Below are positions 1 through 8,160 of a DNA stretch of 24,321 bases, one piece after another. The position numbers were made by a program, and so were the translations under genes. The notes beneath the pieces were generated by a model. That model saw nothing but the letters and a program-made list of their open reading frames with translations. It was not told the origin of the DNA and searched no databases. The stretch is from an uncultured Collinsella sp. (GTDB lineage Bacteria; Actinomycetota; Coriobacteriia; Coriobacteriales; Coriobacteriaceae), in assembly GCA_900548495.1 (NCBI GenBank), contig URKT01000030.1, positions 1-24,321 of the forward strand, read 5' to 3'. How positions within the stretch are numbered: the first letter of the stretch is position 1; every line of letters begins with the position of its first letter.

Positions 1-52
1 GAGATCTACACTCGCTCCGTCGTCGGCAGCGTCAGATGTGTATAAGAGACAG
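1..52 (+). other. Nextera/Illumina adapter (not genomic)
   Basis: Positions 34-52 are the Tn5 mosaic end AGATGTGTATAAGAGACAG. Positions 20-33 are the Nextera read-1 prefix, 12-19 an 8-base i5 index and 1-11 the tail of the P5 primer. This is library-construction sequence left on the contig. Genomic sequence starts at 53. ORFs entering this stretch gain the artefact peptides MCIRDR, MYKRQ or SYTHLTLPTT. Confidence 0.98.
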
Positions 53-1970
53 GTGTCGCTTGCTGCTGCGGCGCACTGGCGCTCGAGGATGCAGGGGCCG
101 CCGAGGACACGGGTTGCGGGTCCGCAGATGCCGCAGCCCGTGCAGATGGAGAATGCTCCTCATGTTGAGGAGCCGGCGTGCCACCCCCATCCAGGACATA
201 GTCGACGGTACGACGACCGAAGACCGCGCAGACCGTCGGCAGGACCACCGACTGCGTATCGGCGCGACCGAGCATCTTAATGGCAAAAGTCGAACCCGCG
301 GGGAACGAGACCGTGAGCTTGGAGCCGTCGTCGGCCGTGGCGCGGGCGTTGAGCAAAAGCCCTGCGTAGGAAGCCTGACGTGCCTTGACACGCTCGACAA
401 CCTCGGCCCATTTGCGCTGCAGCTCTCCGGCATCCTCGACCGCGGGCGTCTCGGCAGCACCGGCGGCGGCAACCTGGGCGGCATTGTTGGACTGGGGCTT
501 AGGTGCCGGAGCGGTGGCAGACGCGGGGGCCGCAACGGGCTGAGGCGCAGGCGCTGCAGGCTTGGAAGCTGACACGGACGCAGAACGGGGCGCAGGCTGG
601 GCAGCCGGAACAGCAGCACCACGGTCCCAAGGCATACCGCCCTGGCGCGCGGACGTAGCAGCGGGGGCAGCGGATGCCGCCGGGGCGGCAGCGCGGGCGC
701 CCGAAATGAGCGTCGGCTGTTGGGCAGCAGCGGGTACGGATGCTGCAGGCGCGGCGGCCTGAACAGCAGCCACGCTCGCCGGCACGGCGGCGTTGGCAAC
801 CATGGCCTCCAGGCGTGCCACGCGCTCGGCCAATGCCTCAATCGTTAAATCAGCCTCGGGACGCGCCAGACGCGTGCAGGCAATCTCGAGCACCAGGCGC
901 ACGTCGCTCGCGCCCCTCATCTCCAGTGCGGCATCGTCGAGCACTGTCAGCACACGAGCCAGGCGGTCGGCAGGATGCTCGCCAAAGGCAGCGGCCTCGG
1001 CAGCAAGCGCCTCGGCCTGCTCGGAGCCGCCCTCAAACAGCTCGGCACGGGCACCGGCAACGCAGGCAACGTACACGTCACGCACATGCGCCACCAGGTC
1101 GCGCGTCAGCTCCAGCAGGTCGTTTCCTTCCTCGACCTGCGCACGGATCAGTCCATATAGCTCGGCAACATCGCGATCGGCAATGGCGCGGGCAAACTCG
1201 CCCAAAATCTGGTCCGAAACCTCGCCCAAAAGCGAGCGGGCATCGTCCGCATGCACGGCGCCGTTGCCAAAGACGCTCAGCTGCTCCAGCGTGGAGAGCG
1301 CGTCGCGCATGCCGCCCTTGGCATGGCGCGCCACGATGGCGAGCGCCTCGTCGTCGTAATCGAAACCCTCCTGCTCGCACACGTAGGACAGGCGATGCTC
1401 GATATCCTCGTTGCCGATGCGGTGGAAATCGAAGCGCTGGCAGCGCGAGAGGATGGTCTCCAGAATCTTTTGCGGGTCGGTGGTGCACAGCACAAAGATC
1501 ACGTGCGCCGGCGGCTCCTCAAGCGTCTTGAGCAGCGCGTTGAACGCCGCCGTCGTGAGCATGTGGACCTCGTCGATGATATAAATCTTGTACTTGCCGC
1601 GCACCGGGGCAAAGTTGACGGAGTTGATGATTTCCTCGCGCACGTTGTCCACGCCGGTACGGCTTGCGGCATCGAGCTCGTAAACATCGGGGTGGTTGCC
1701 CTCGGCGATGAGCTCGCATTCCTCACAGGTGCCGTCGGGCATGCAGCCGCTCGCACCCTCGGCGCGCGCCGCCTCGGCATTGCGGCAGAGCAGCGCCTTG
1801 GCAAGAATACGCGCCATGGTGGTCTTGCCCGTGCCGCGCGGTCCGCAGAACAGGTAGGCGTGGGACAGGCGCCCCTCGGTGATGGCGTGCTCGAGCGTCG
1901 AGACGATATGCTGCTGGCCCACCACGGAGTCGAAGGTGAGCGGGCGATACTTTCGGTACAACGATTCCAT
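53..1970 (-). CDS. dnaX: DNA polymerase III subunit gamma/tau, 3' end missing
   Basis: Clamp-loader ATPase of the replicative polymerase. It opens the beta clamp and loads it on primed DNA. The protein starts MESLYRKYRP at 1970, preceded by a GGGGGAG ribosome site; the longer upstream frame runs into the divergent gene and is not needed. Visible AAA+ features are Walker A GPRGTGKT (residues 43-50), zinc-module cysteines C62, C76, C82 and C85, Walker B IIDEVH (131-136), sensor CTTDP (162-166) and the SRC arginine-finger motif (175-177). From about residue 385 a low-complexity Ala/Pro/Gln linker begins; a folded segment starting ELQRKWAEVV follows, then another Ala/Ser/Pro-rich stretch. About 639 codons are visible. 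The true C-terminus and stop are lost at the adapter junction, and the TAG at 6-8 lies in adapter. No A-rich slippery heptamer for a gamma/tau frameshift is seen. Confidence 0.95.
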
Positions 1971-2085
1971 GGGTGCTCCCCCGGGTATACTGAGTCTTGT
2001 TGCCGCGGCGGCCATGCGGTCGCACGGCATACTGCATTCCATAATACCCGTACGGCGAGCCCGCCGCGATAGGAGTCCAAAGAGC
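1971..2085. promoter_or_regulatory. Divergent intergenic region of dnaX and the YcxB-like gene
   Basis: This 115-bp gap separates two genes read away from each other, so it must hold both promoters. An AT-richer patch around 2040-2046 (CATAAT on plus, TATTAT on minus) could serve as a -10 element for either direction. I see no convincing -35 partner, so promoters are placed by context only. The rightward gene has an AGGAG ribosome site at 2071-2075. Confidence 0.4.
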
Positions 2086-2802
2086 ATGGCAGACGCAGAG
2101 AGCAACCTCGTCCCCTCCGAAGCAGCCGACCAGGTCGAGGTCGCGCTCGAGGAGCAGGCCGCAGCCGACGACGGCATCCTGTACCTCAACGAGTACCAGT
2201 ACGAAAACGACCTGGTCACCGACTTCGCCCGCCTGGTCGCCTCGCCCAGGCGTCGCGGCTCGCTGTATGTCGCCGCGGCAATTGCCGCGCTCATCGGCAT
2301 CGGCATGCTGGTGGCCGGCGGCAACTGGATCAAGTTTGGCGTCGTCCTGATCGTGTTCGGCACCTTTTTGGCCTGGTGGAGCAAAAACCTGCACCACACC
2401 CTCGCCCGCGACTTTATCGACGCCGTTGAGGCCGACGAGTCCATGGGTGGCCGCTATCGCCGCGTCGCCGCCAACGAGAACGGCCTGATGGTTTGGGGCA
2501 AGAGCGGCAAGTCGCAGTTCTTCCCGTTTGAAAAGCTCGACCACGTGCTCGACGGTGAGCGCATCTTTGTGGCCATGTTCGCCGACCAGGGCGTGACGAT
2601 CCCTAAGGACACCTTTGTTCGCGGCGATGCCGAGCAGTTCGGTCCCTTCCTTAAGGCGCGCATCAACAAAAAACTCCGCATCGAGACCAAGAAGAAGAAA
2701 ATGAAGGCCGAGAAGGCCGCCGCCGAGGCCAAGCAGGGCGACAAGCCCCAGGAGACCAAGGGCAAGCAGCGCAAGCAGAAGAAGAACAAGAAGAAGCGCT
2801 AG
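2086..2802 (+). CDS. YcxB-like membrane protein with Lys-rich tail
   Basis: The 238-residue protein starts at ATG 2086 with AGGAG 11 bases upstream. The N-terminus (1-58) is acidic and then amphipathic. Two hydrophobic segments (about 60-78 and 84-98) form a hairpin in the membrane. The segment following it has the YcxB C-terminal domain look: an ENGLMVWG strand, a phenylalanine-rich FFPFEKL segment and an IPKDTF turn. The last 45 residues are almost all Lys, Glu, Ala and Gln, predicted charged and disordered. YcxB-domain proteins have no settled function. The gene is divergent from dnaX and lies 148 bp before the kinase operon, which has its own promoter candidate, so it is probably monocistronic. 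The family call rests on motif resemblance only. Confidence 0.75.
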   Translation: MADAESNLVPSEAADQVEVALEEQAAADDGILYLNEYQYENDLVTDFARLVASPRRRGSLYVAAAIAALIGIGMLVAGGNWIKFGVVLIVFGTFLAWWSKNLHHTLARDFIDAVEADESMGGRYRRVAANENGLMVWGKSGKSQFFPFEKLDHVLDGERIFVAMFADQGVTIPKDTFVRGDAEQFGPFLKARINKKLRIETKKKKMKAEKAAAEAKQGDKPQETKGKQRKQKKNKKKR

Positions 2803-2839
2803 GCCGGACGCAGGGTCCAGACCCCAGACGGAGCTTAAA

Positions 2840-2870
2840 TTGAATGTCGCCCACCCGCGCGTGCTACACT
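2840..2870 (+). promoter_or_regulatory. Candidate promoter of the kinase-fha-pstP-rodA operon
   Basis: TTGAAT at 2840-2845 and TACACT at 2865-2870 are separated by 19 bases. The TGC immediately before the -10 makes an extended -10 (TGCTACACT), which can compensate for the long spacer. The first gene starts at 2951, giving a leader of about 75 bases. Confidence 0.5.
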
Positions 2871-2950
2871 AGCAGCATCTATGCCACCGCGAACGGCTCG
2901 GCTCCGCGCCCGCCACTCGCAAACGAACTTTAAACGCACGAGGGTTGGCC

Positions 2951-4804
2951 ATGCCGCTTTTCTCGCAACATACCGCCCGGTTCTCGCCGGACGTTCCCTT
3001 GGAGGGCACCAGCTCTCGCGAGCTGCTCAAGCGGTACCAGCCGCTCGAGACACTTGCGACCGGCGGTTTTGGCTCCATCGAGATCTGCCGCGACACGCAC
3101 CTGCGCCGCCGCGTCGCCATTAAGCGCATCCCCCTTATCAACGGTGCCGGCATGCCCGCCAGCGACATCATGGATGTCCTGCGCGAGGCGCACACTGCCG
3201 CCATGCTTCAACATCCCAATATCGTGCAGGTCATCGACTTTACGCACGACACCGCCTATGCCTACCTGGTTATGGAATATGTCGATGGCATGTCGCTGGC
3301 AGAGTTTTTGCACCGCGTGGACGGCCACTCACTTACCTTTGACGAGGCCGCGGCCATTGCCGATGCCCTGGGCCAGGCGCTCACCTTCGCCCATAGTAAT
3401 GGCGTACTCCACCTGGACATTAAGCCCGCCAACGTGCTCATCGACCACTCGGGCAATGTAAAGCTCACCGACTTTGGCATGGCGCGACTGTCGTCCGCCG
3501 GTGGCTTTGGCGGCTCACGCGGCGGCACCATCGGCTACATGCCGCCCGAGCAGCTCGATATCGAGACCGGCACGGTCGATGAGCGCGCCGATGTCTTTGC
3601 CCTCGCCTGTGTAATCTACGAGGGCCTGTGCGGCAGCACTCCCTTTATGGCGGCCACGCCCGCCGACTCGCTCGACCGCATCATCGGCGGCGCCACCTAT
3701 CCAAGCGAGCTGATACCACACTTTCCCCCGGGAGCCGAGGCCGCGCTCATGAGCGCGCTCTCCCCCATGCCGCAGGACCGCCCCAACAGCATCGAGGCAT
3801 TTTGCGACCAGCTCCTTGCCGGTCTGGGCAGCGTGCGCGAAGGCCGTCGCAGCCTGGAACAAATGGTTGGCGAGCTTTCGGATGACGAGCAGGAGCTCGA
3901 CGATATCGAGCCGTCGCACTACGAGGACGACGCCATCGAGGTCGACCCCGCACTCGGCTGGGCGGGCACGCGCTGGAGCCATGCGCGCGACTACACCATG
4001 CGCGCTATCTCGGCGCTAACGTGCGGCACCTTTAGCTTTTTGCTGATGCAAACGGCCGGGGTCGCGGCGCTTCCCGGCCTGGTCATTGCGGCTATCGCAA
4101 TCGGAGCGGCGGCTGGCCTGGCCCCCCAGATCGGCTCGGCCATCTCGGCTGTGGGCTTTTTGGTGCTCATGGCCAACGCCACCATGCAGGCGCAGGGCAT
4201 CCTGTCGATGTTGCCCGTCGCGGTGATCTTTGCCGCTGCCATGTCCGGTTGGTGGATTGCCTGGGGTCGCACCGAGGCTGCCGCGAGCGCCACGCTCACC
4301 TGCGCACTCGCGCTTGGCTGTCTGACCGGCAATACCTTCCTGGCAGCTGGGGTTGCCTCCGGCGTCGCGTCATTTTTGCTCGGCCCGGCAAGCGCCGCCG
4401 CGGCAACGGGCATGGGCGCGCTTTTTGCCCGCCTGGCGACAGTCGCGCTTTCAGCCGGAGGCGTGCTGGGGCTCGGTAACGTTGCCGCAGCGCTGGGAGA
4501 CCCGCTCCTTTGGGCTGCCTTTGTGCTGGTCGCGGCAACTGCCGCAGCGTCATCCGCGCTGCTCAATGCCCATGCCAAGCGTGCCAATCAGGGCTCAAAC
4601 CTTGCCGCAATCGCCGCCATCGCTGTCACCGGCATCGGCTGCGCAGCGGCGTCCTGTCTTGCACACCATATGGAAATTGCCAGCCTTGCAGCCGCGGTCA
4701 TCGCCAAGGCGGCGGTTGCGGGAATCCTATCCTCTATAATCGTTGGGATATGCCTATATTTGCTCGGATACCAAAGAACCTATACGGAGAGTGATCTTTC
4801 GTGA
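2951..4804 (+). CDS. Membrane Ser/Thr protein kinase with polytopic C-terminus
   Basis: This is a Hanks-type kinase of 617 residues. I use ATG 2951, which has AGGG six bases upstream; the in-frame TTG at 2945 abuts that site and is a poor start. The kinase domain spans about 29-290: glycine loop ATGGFGSIEI (36-45), catalytic Lys K58, helix-C Glu E79, catalytic loop HLDIKPAN (154-161), DFG (174-176) and a PPE in place of APE (198-200). The usual HRD arginine is Leu, so it is a non-RD kinase and activation-loop phosphorylation may not control it as in PknB. An acidic linker follows, and from about 350 to 610 there are some eight to nine Ala/Gly-rich hydrophobic segments instead of the single TM plus sensor typical of PknA/PknB. 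It heads the operon, and its stop overlaps the next start. Confidence 0.88.
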   Translation: MPLFSQHTARFSPDVPLEGTSSRELLKRYQPLETLATGGFGSIEICRDTHLRRRVAIKRIPLINGAGMPASDIMDVLREAHTAAMLQHPNIVQVIDFTHDTAYAYLVMEYVDGMSLAEFLHRVDGHSLTFDEAAAIADALGQALTFAHSNGVLHLDIKPANVLIDHSGNVKLTDFGMARLSSAGGFGGSRGGTIGYMPPEQLDIETGTVDERADVFALACVIYEGLCGSTPFMAATPADSLDRIIGGATYPSELIPHFPPGAEAALMSALSPMPQDRPNSIEAFCDQLLAGLGSVREGRRSLEQMVGELSDDEQELDDIEPSHYEDDAIEVDPALGWAGTRWSHARDYTMRAISALTCGTFSFLLMQTAGVAALPGLVIAAIAIGAAAGLAPQIGSAISAVGFLVLMANATMQAQGILSMLPVAVIFAAAMSGWWIAWGRTEAAASATLTCALALGCLTGNTFLAAGVASGVASFLLGPASAAAATGMGALFARLATVALSAGGVLGLGNVAAALGDPLLWAAFVLVAATAAASSALLNAHAKRANQGSNLAAIAAIAVTGIGCAAASCLAHHMEIASLAAAVIAKAAVAGILSSIIVGICLYLLGYQRTYTESDLS

Positions 4805-5811
4805 ACTTCCTGAACATCTTCGAGGACCACGTGGCCGGCATCTTCGGTGCCACCCGTGCCCCGTTCTCCTTTAAGAAGCTTGCCAAGCAGGCCGCTCGCG
4901 ACATGGAGGATCAGACTCTGGTGATCAACGGCGTCAACACGGCGCCGGCACTCTATACCATCCTGATCGCCGCCGACGACGATCCCATGCTCGCCCCGTT
5001 CTACCCCGAGCTTTCGCGCGAGGTCCGCGAGTTTGTGAAGGCGCAGGCCGAAAAGCGCCGCTATGTCTTTGTCGGCGAGCCCCTCGTGCGCTTTATGATC
5101 GATCCGCAGCTGCGCGCCGGCAAGTTCTCGGTCTTTGCCGAGAACGTCGATGCCCCCACGCTCGGCCGCCTGTACGAAGAAGAGCGCGCCTATCAAAACG
5201 GCCTGGGCCAGAACAACTCCGCGGCAAGCCGTGCCGCCAGCGCCCCGCGCGCCGGCCAGCAGCAGTTTGCTGCCCCGCAGCAGCAGCGCCCCGCCGCCAT
5301 GCCCCAGCAGCAGCCGACGCCTCGCGCCGCCGCTCCCGACCCGCTTGCCGTGGCAGATCCCTTCGCGCCTAGCGTCCCCGACCCCGCCGCTCCTATCCCG
5401 GTGCCGCAGACCGTCTCGCGCGACGCGCTTGCCGGCATGGGCGGAGCCGCCGCGACCGGTGCCGCCGTGGGCCTAGGTGCCGCAGCCGGCATCGCCTCCA
5501 ACATGGCGAGCACTCGCGCCCCGCAGCGCCCGCTCGCCCAGCTCGTCGACGTCGTGAGCGGCGAGAGCCATAGCATCACCTCCGCACAGGTGACCATCGG
5601 TCGCGAGCGCTCGGTTTCCGACATTGCCCTGCGCGACCCCAACGTGTCGCGCCGCCACGCCCAGCTCACCTTTACGGGCTCGGATTGGTCGATCGAGGAC
5701 CTCAATTCCACCAACGGCACGCTCGTCAACAACCGCCGCATTACGCGCTGCCCGCTGCGCAACGGCGATCTGCTGACGTTTGGCCTGAGTACCTTTGAAT
5801 TTAGGGGATAG
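4801..5811 (+). CDS. fhaA: FhaA-like protein: DUF3662 plus FHA domain
   Basis: The 336-residue protein starts at GTG 4801, whose last two bases overlap the kinase TGA, so the two are translationally coupled. Residues 1 to about 125 match the FhaA N-terminal domain (DUF3662), beginning MNFLNIFEDHV and containing a YVFVGEPLVRF strand. Residues 135-240 are a Gln/Pro/Ala linker. The C-terminal FHA domain carries the phosphothreonine-binding set: GR (267-268), SRRH (283-286) and NSTNGT (302-307). In mycobacteria FhaA binds phosphorylated MviN and links kinase activity to peptidoglycan precursor export. The same adaptor role is inferred here, downstream of the two kinases in this locus. Confidence 0.93.
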   Translation: MNFLNIFEDHVAGIFGATRAPFSFKKLAKQAARDMEDQTLVINGVNTAPALYTILIAADDDPMLAPFYPELSREVREFVKAQAEKRRYVFVGEPLVRFMIDPQLRAGKFSVFAENVDAPTLGRLYEEERAYQNGLGQNNSAASRAASAPRAGQQQFAAPQQQRPAAMPQQQPTPRAAAPDPLAVADPFAPSVPDPAAPIPVPQTVSRDALAGMGGAAATGAAVGLGAAAGIASNMASTRAPQRPLAQLVDVVSGESHSITSAQVTIGRERSVSDIALRDPNVSRRHAQLTFTGSDWSIEDLNSTNGTLVNNRRITRCPLRNGDLLTFGLSTFEFRG

Positions 5812-5817
5812 TCGCTT

Positions 5818-6234
5818 ATGAACATCGATATCGTCCTTTTTGCAGGCCGCATCGTCCTGGTCGCCCTGCTCTATATCTTCCTGTTCGCCGTCATGAAGAC
5901 CGGCGTGGGACTTGTGCGCGGGCAGCGCCGCGACTCGGCTATCTGGACGATTGATGTGGACAAGGGTCCGCGCGGTATCCGCGGCATCCACGTAGACATG
6001 CTCGGCCCCGTCATCGTCGGTCGCTCGCCATCTTCGGACATCTGCATCAACGAACCGTTCGTCTCGGCCTCGCATGCGCGCTTTTCGCTGCAGGGCCCGG
6101 CGCTCATCATCGAGGACCTCAACTCGCTTAACGGCACGCTCGTCAACGGCCGCCAGCTTGTGGAGCCCGCAACGCTGCGCGAGGGCGACGAAGTCCAGAT
6201 TGGCGACGTGGTCATGAAGGTGAACCGTCGATGA
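5818..6234 (+). CDS. fhaB: FhaB/FipA-like membrane-anchored FHA protein
   Basis: The 138-residue protein starts at ATG 5818, with AGGGGA upstream that overlaps the end of fhaA. Residues 5-27 form an N-terminal membrane anchor. The remainder is one FHA domain with VGRS, SASHARF and NSLNGT motifs, in which the usual SRRH is SASH but the histidine is kept. This is the standard partner to FhaA in the actinobacterial pstP operon. In mycobacteria the equivalent (FhaB/FipA) is a kinase substrate at the division site. The gene ends in an ATGA overlap with the phosphatase gene, so the two are coupled. Confidence 0.93.
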   Translation: MNIDIVLFAGRIVLVALLYIFLFAVMKTGVGLVRGQRRDSAIWTIDVDKGPRGIRGIHVDMLGPVIVGRSPSSDICINEPFVSASHARFSLQGPALIIEDLNSLNGTLVNGRQLVEPATLREGDEVQIGDVVMKVNRR

Positions 6235-8144
6235 TCGACGAGGAGAACAAGTCCGCAACCATGACCGAGGCACCGGCTGCCGCCGTAGCTGCACCGGCCC
6301 ACGCCGCTCCGGCGGACTCCACACCCGTGGAGCCCGAGGACACCGTGTTCTCCCTGCCTCTTTCGCATGTAACGCATGATATTTCGGATCTCGCCGATAA
6401 CGAGGGCGAAGAGGATGCCGTAGCGGCGCCCATCGGCGCACATGCTGCGGAGCAGCCCACAGCGCCCGAAGCAACCCCGGCGCCGGCTCACTTTGCAGAG
6501 CCCGTCGCCGCGGCAATCAACGAGAGCGCTGCGGTGTTTGCAGCACCCGAGCCCGCCGCGCCGGCGTTTCCCATAGCCCCGGCATCCGAGGTTGCGCCCG
6601 CGTCTACGCCGGCGCCCGAGGCAGGGCCATCCCCCGAGGACGGCCCTGCGCCCGCAAGCGAGTCCGATGCCGTGGCCGAGCCCGCCGCCCAGTCGCAAAG
6701 CACGCCCGCGCCGTCGCACTTTTCGACGCCCGAGCCTATAGACGTCAGCCCGCAAGACGACGAGTCGACCGCCCGCATGTCCGAGGAGCCCGACTCCCCG
6801 GACACCGGCGATTCCGAATCAAACGCCGAGACCGACACCGTCTCTCCCGGTGACACAGCCGAGATCGACGTTGCCGCCGTTGAGGCCAAGCTCAAAGACC
6901 CCGGCTCGACCATGAGCTTTGAACCCCTGACCGAGGAGCGCATCGAGACCGACTCGACCTATGATGCCGGCACCACCACGCAACTCATGTGGGGCGCCCG
7001 CTCCGACGTTGGCTGCGTGCGCCCGCACAATGAGGATTCCTACCTGGTGCAGTCGCCGCTCTTTTGCGTATGCGACGGCATGGGTGGTCACGCTGCCGGC
7101 GAGGTGGCCTCTTCTATCGCTGTCGAGACTATTGCCAAGACGGCCCCACAGTCCGCCGACGCAGCACGCCTGGCCGCAGCCGTCGAGGCAGCCAACGCCG
7201 CCGTAATCGAGGCGGCCCTGAACGGCCTGGGCAAGCCCGGCATGGGCTGCACAGCCACTTGCGCCTATATCGAAAACGACACGCTCGCCATCGCCCACGT
7301 GGGTGACTCTCGCGCCTACCTGCTCCACGAGGGCACGCTCATCCGCGTGACCCGCGACCACTCCTACGTGGAGGAGCTCGTGGACGCCGGCGAGATCACG
7401 GCAGATGAGGCTCGCGTCCACCCCAACCGTTCGGTCATCACCCGCGCGCTGGGCTCGGACCCCGCTATGTATGCCGACCACTTCACTCTGCATATCGAGG
7501 AAGGCGACCGCCTGATCCTGTGCTCCGACGGCCTTTCGAGCATGATTCCCGATAGCGATATCGAGAACATCGCCACGCAGTCCTCAACCGCGCAAATCTG
7601 CGTCGACAACCTAGTGGACGCGGCGCTTGCCGCCGGCGGCCACGACAACGTGACCGTAGTAGTCGTTGACCTGGTTGACGATGGCGTTATGCGCGAGGCG
7701 CAGCGCGTGCGTCGCCGCAACATTACTATCGCCGCCATCCTGGCCCTCGTCTTTGTGCTGGCAGCTGGCATCTGGGCCTACACGGGTGTCACCGGCTCGT
7801 ACTACCTGGGTACCTACCAGGGCAATGTCGCCGTCTGGCGCGGCCTGCCCGGCAAGCCGCTCGGACTCAAGCTCCACTGGCTCGAAAGCGAAACCAGCAT
7901 CAAGCTATCCGACCTGCCCGAAGACACGCAAAACCGCCTCAAGGCGGGTATTCCGCAAACAAGTGTCGACGATGCGCAGGACACGATATCCAAGTACCGC
8001 CACCAGATCGACGAGGAGCAGACCCGCCAGGTGATCGACGCGCAAACGATTCGCGACAACACCAATCAGGGATCGACCTCCGAATCAGATTCCGAGAAAA
8101 CCGCCGAACAGTCCGCCGAGGCCGAAGCCTCCGATAAGAATTAG
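6231..8144 (+). CDS. pstP: PP2C-family Ser/Thr phosphatase with disordered N-tail
   Basis: It removes phosphate from Ser/Thr and so opposes the kinases of this locus. The 637-residue protein starts at ATG 6231 overlapping the fhaB stop, with AAGGTGA as ribosome site. Residues 1 to about 245 are an Ala/Pro/Glu/Asp-rich, probably disordered region not present in mycobacterial PstP. The PP2C domain (about 250-485) keeps the metal-binding set: DVGCVRPHNED with D259 and D269, CDGMGGH with D282, HVGDSRAY, a SDGLSS motif and GGHDNVTV. A basic stretch (RVRRRN) and one TM helix (about 498-518) follow, then an extracytoplasmic tail of some 120 residues. That tail ends in a Ser/Glu-rich stretch, so the C-terminus is outside the cell. 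Confidence 0.93.
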   Translation: MIDEENKSATMTEAPAAAVAAPAHAAPADSTPVEPEDTVFSLPLSHVTHDISDLADNEGEEDAVAAPIGAHAAEQPTAPEATPAPAHFAEPVAAAINESAAVFAAPEPAAPAFPIAPASEVAPASTPAPEAGPSPEDGPAPASESDAVAEPAAQSQSTPAPSHFSTPEPIDVSPQDDESTARMSEEPDSPDTGDSESNAETDTVSPGDTAEIDVAAVEAKLKDPGSTMSFEPLTEERIETDSTYDAGTTTQLMWGARSDVGCVRPHNEDSYLVQSPLFCVCDGMGGHAAGEVASSIAVETIAKTAPQSADAARLAAAVEAANAAVIEAALNGLGKPGMGCTATCAYIENDTLAIAHVGDSRAYLLHEGTLIRVTRDHSYVEELVDAGEITADEARVHPNRSVITRALGSDPAMYADHFTLHIEEGDRLILCSDGLSSMIPDSDIENIATQSSTAQICVDNLVDAALAAGGHDNVTVVVVDLVDDGVMREAQRVRRRNITIAAILALVFVLAAGIWAYTGVTGSYYLGTYQGNVAVWRGLPGKPLGLKLHWLESETSIKLSDLPEDTQNRLKAGIPQTSVDDAQDTISKYRHQIDEEQTRQVIDAQTIRDNTNQGSTSESDSEKTAEQSAEAEASDKN

Positions 8145-8160
8145 AAAGGGAGTGCCGCTT

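Noticed and set aside
53..1000. Programmed frameshift site in dnaX (A6G-type)
   Set aside because: No A-rich heptamer is present on the coding strand after the ATPase domain, so a single long product is expected.
1971..2444. Long upstream extension of the dnaX frame
   Set aside because: It would run antisense through the YcxB-like gene. The MESLYRKYRP start has a ribosome site and matches the usual DnaX beginning.
5473..6755. Long minus-strand open frames over the fha genes
   Set aside because: The FHA motifs and overlapping start/stop signals are on the plus strand. The antisense frames are Arg/Gly-rich with no recognisable motif.
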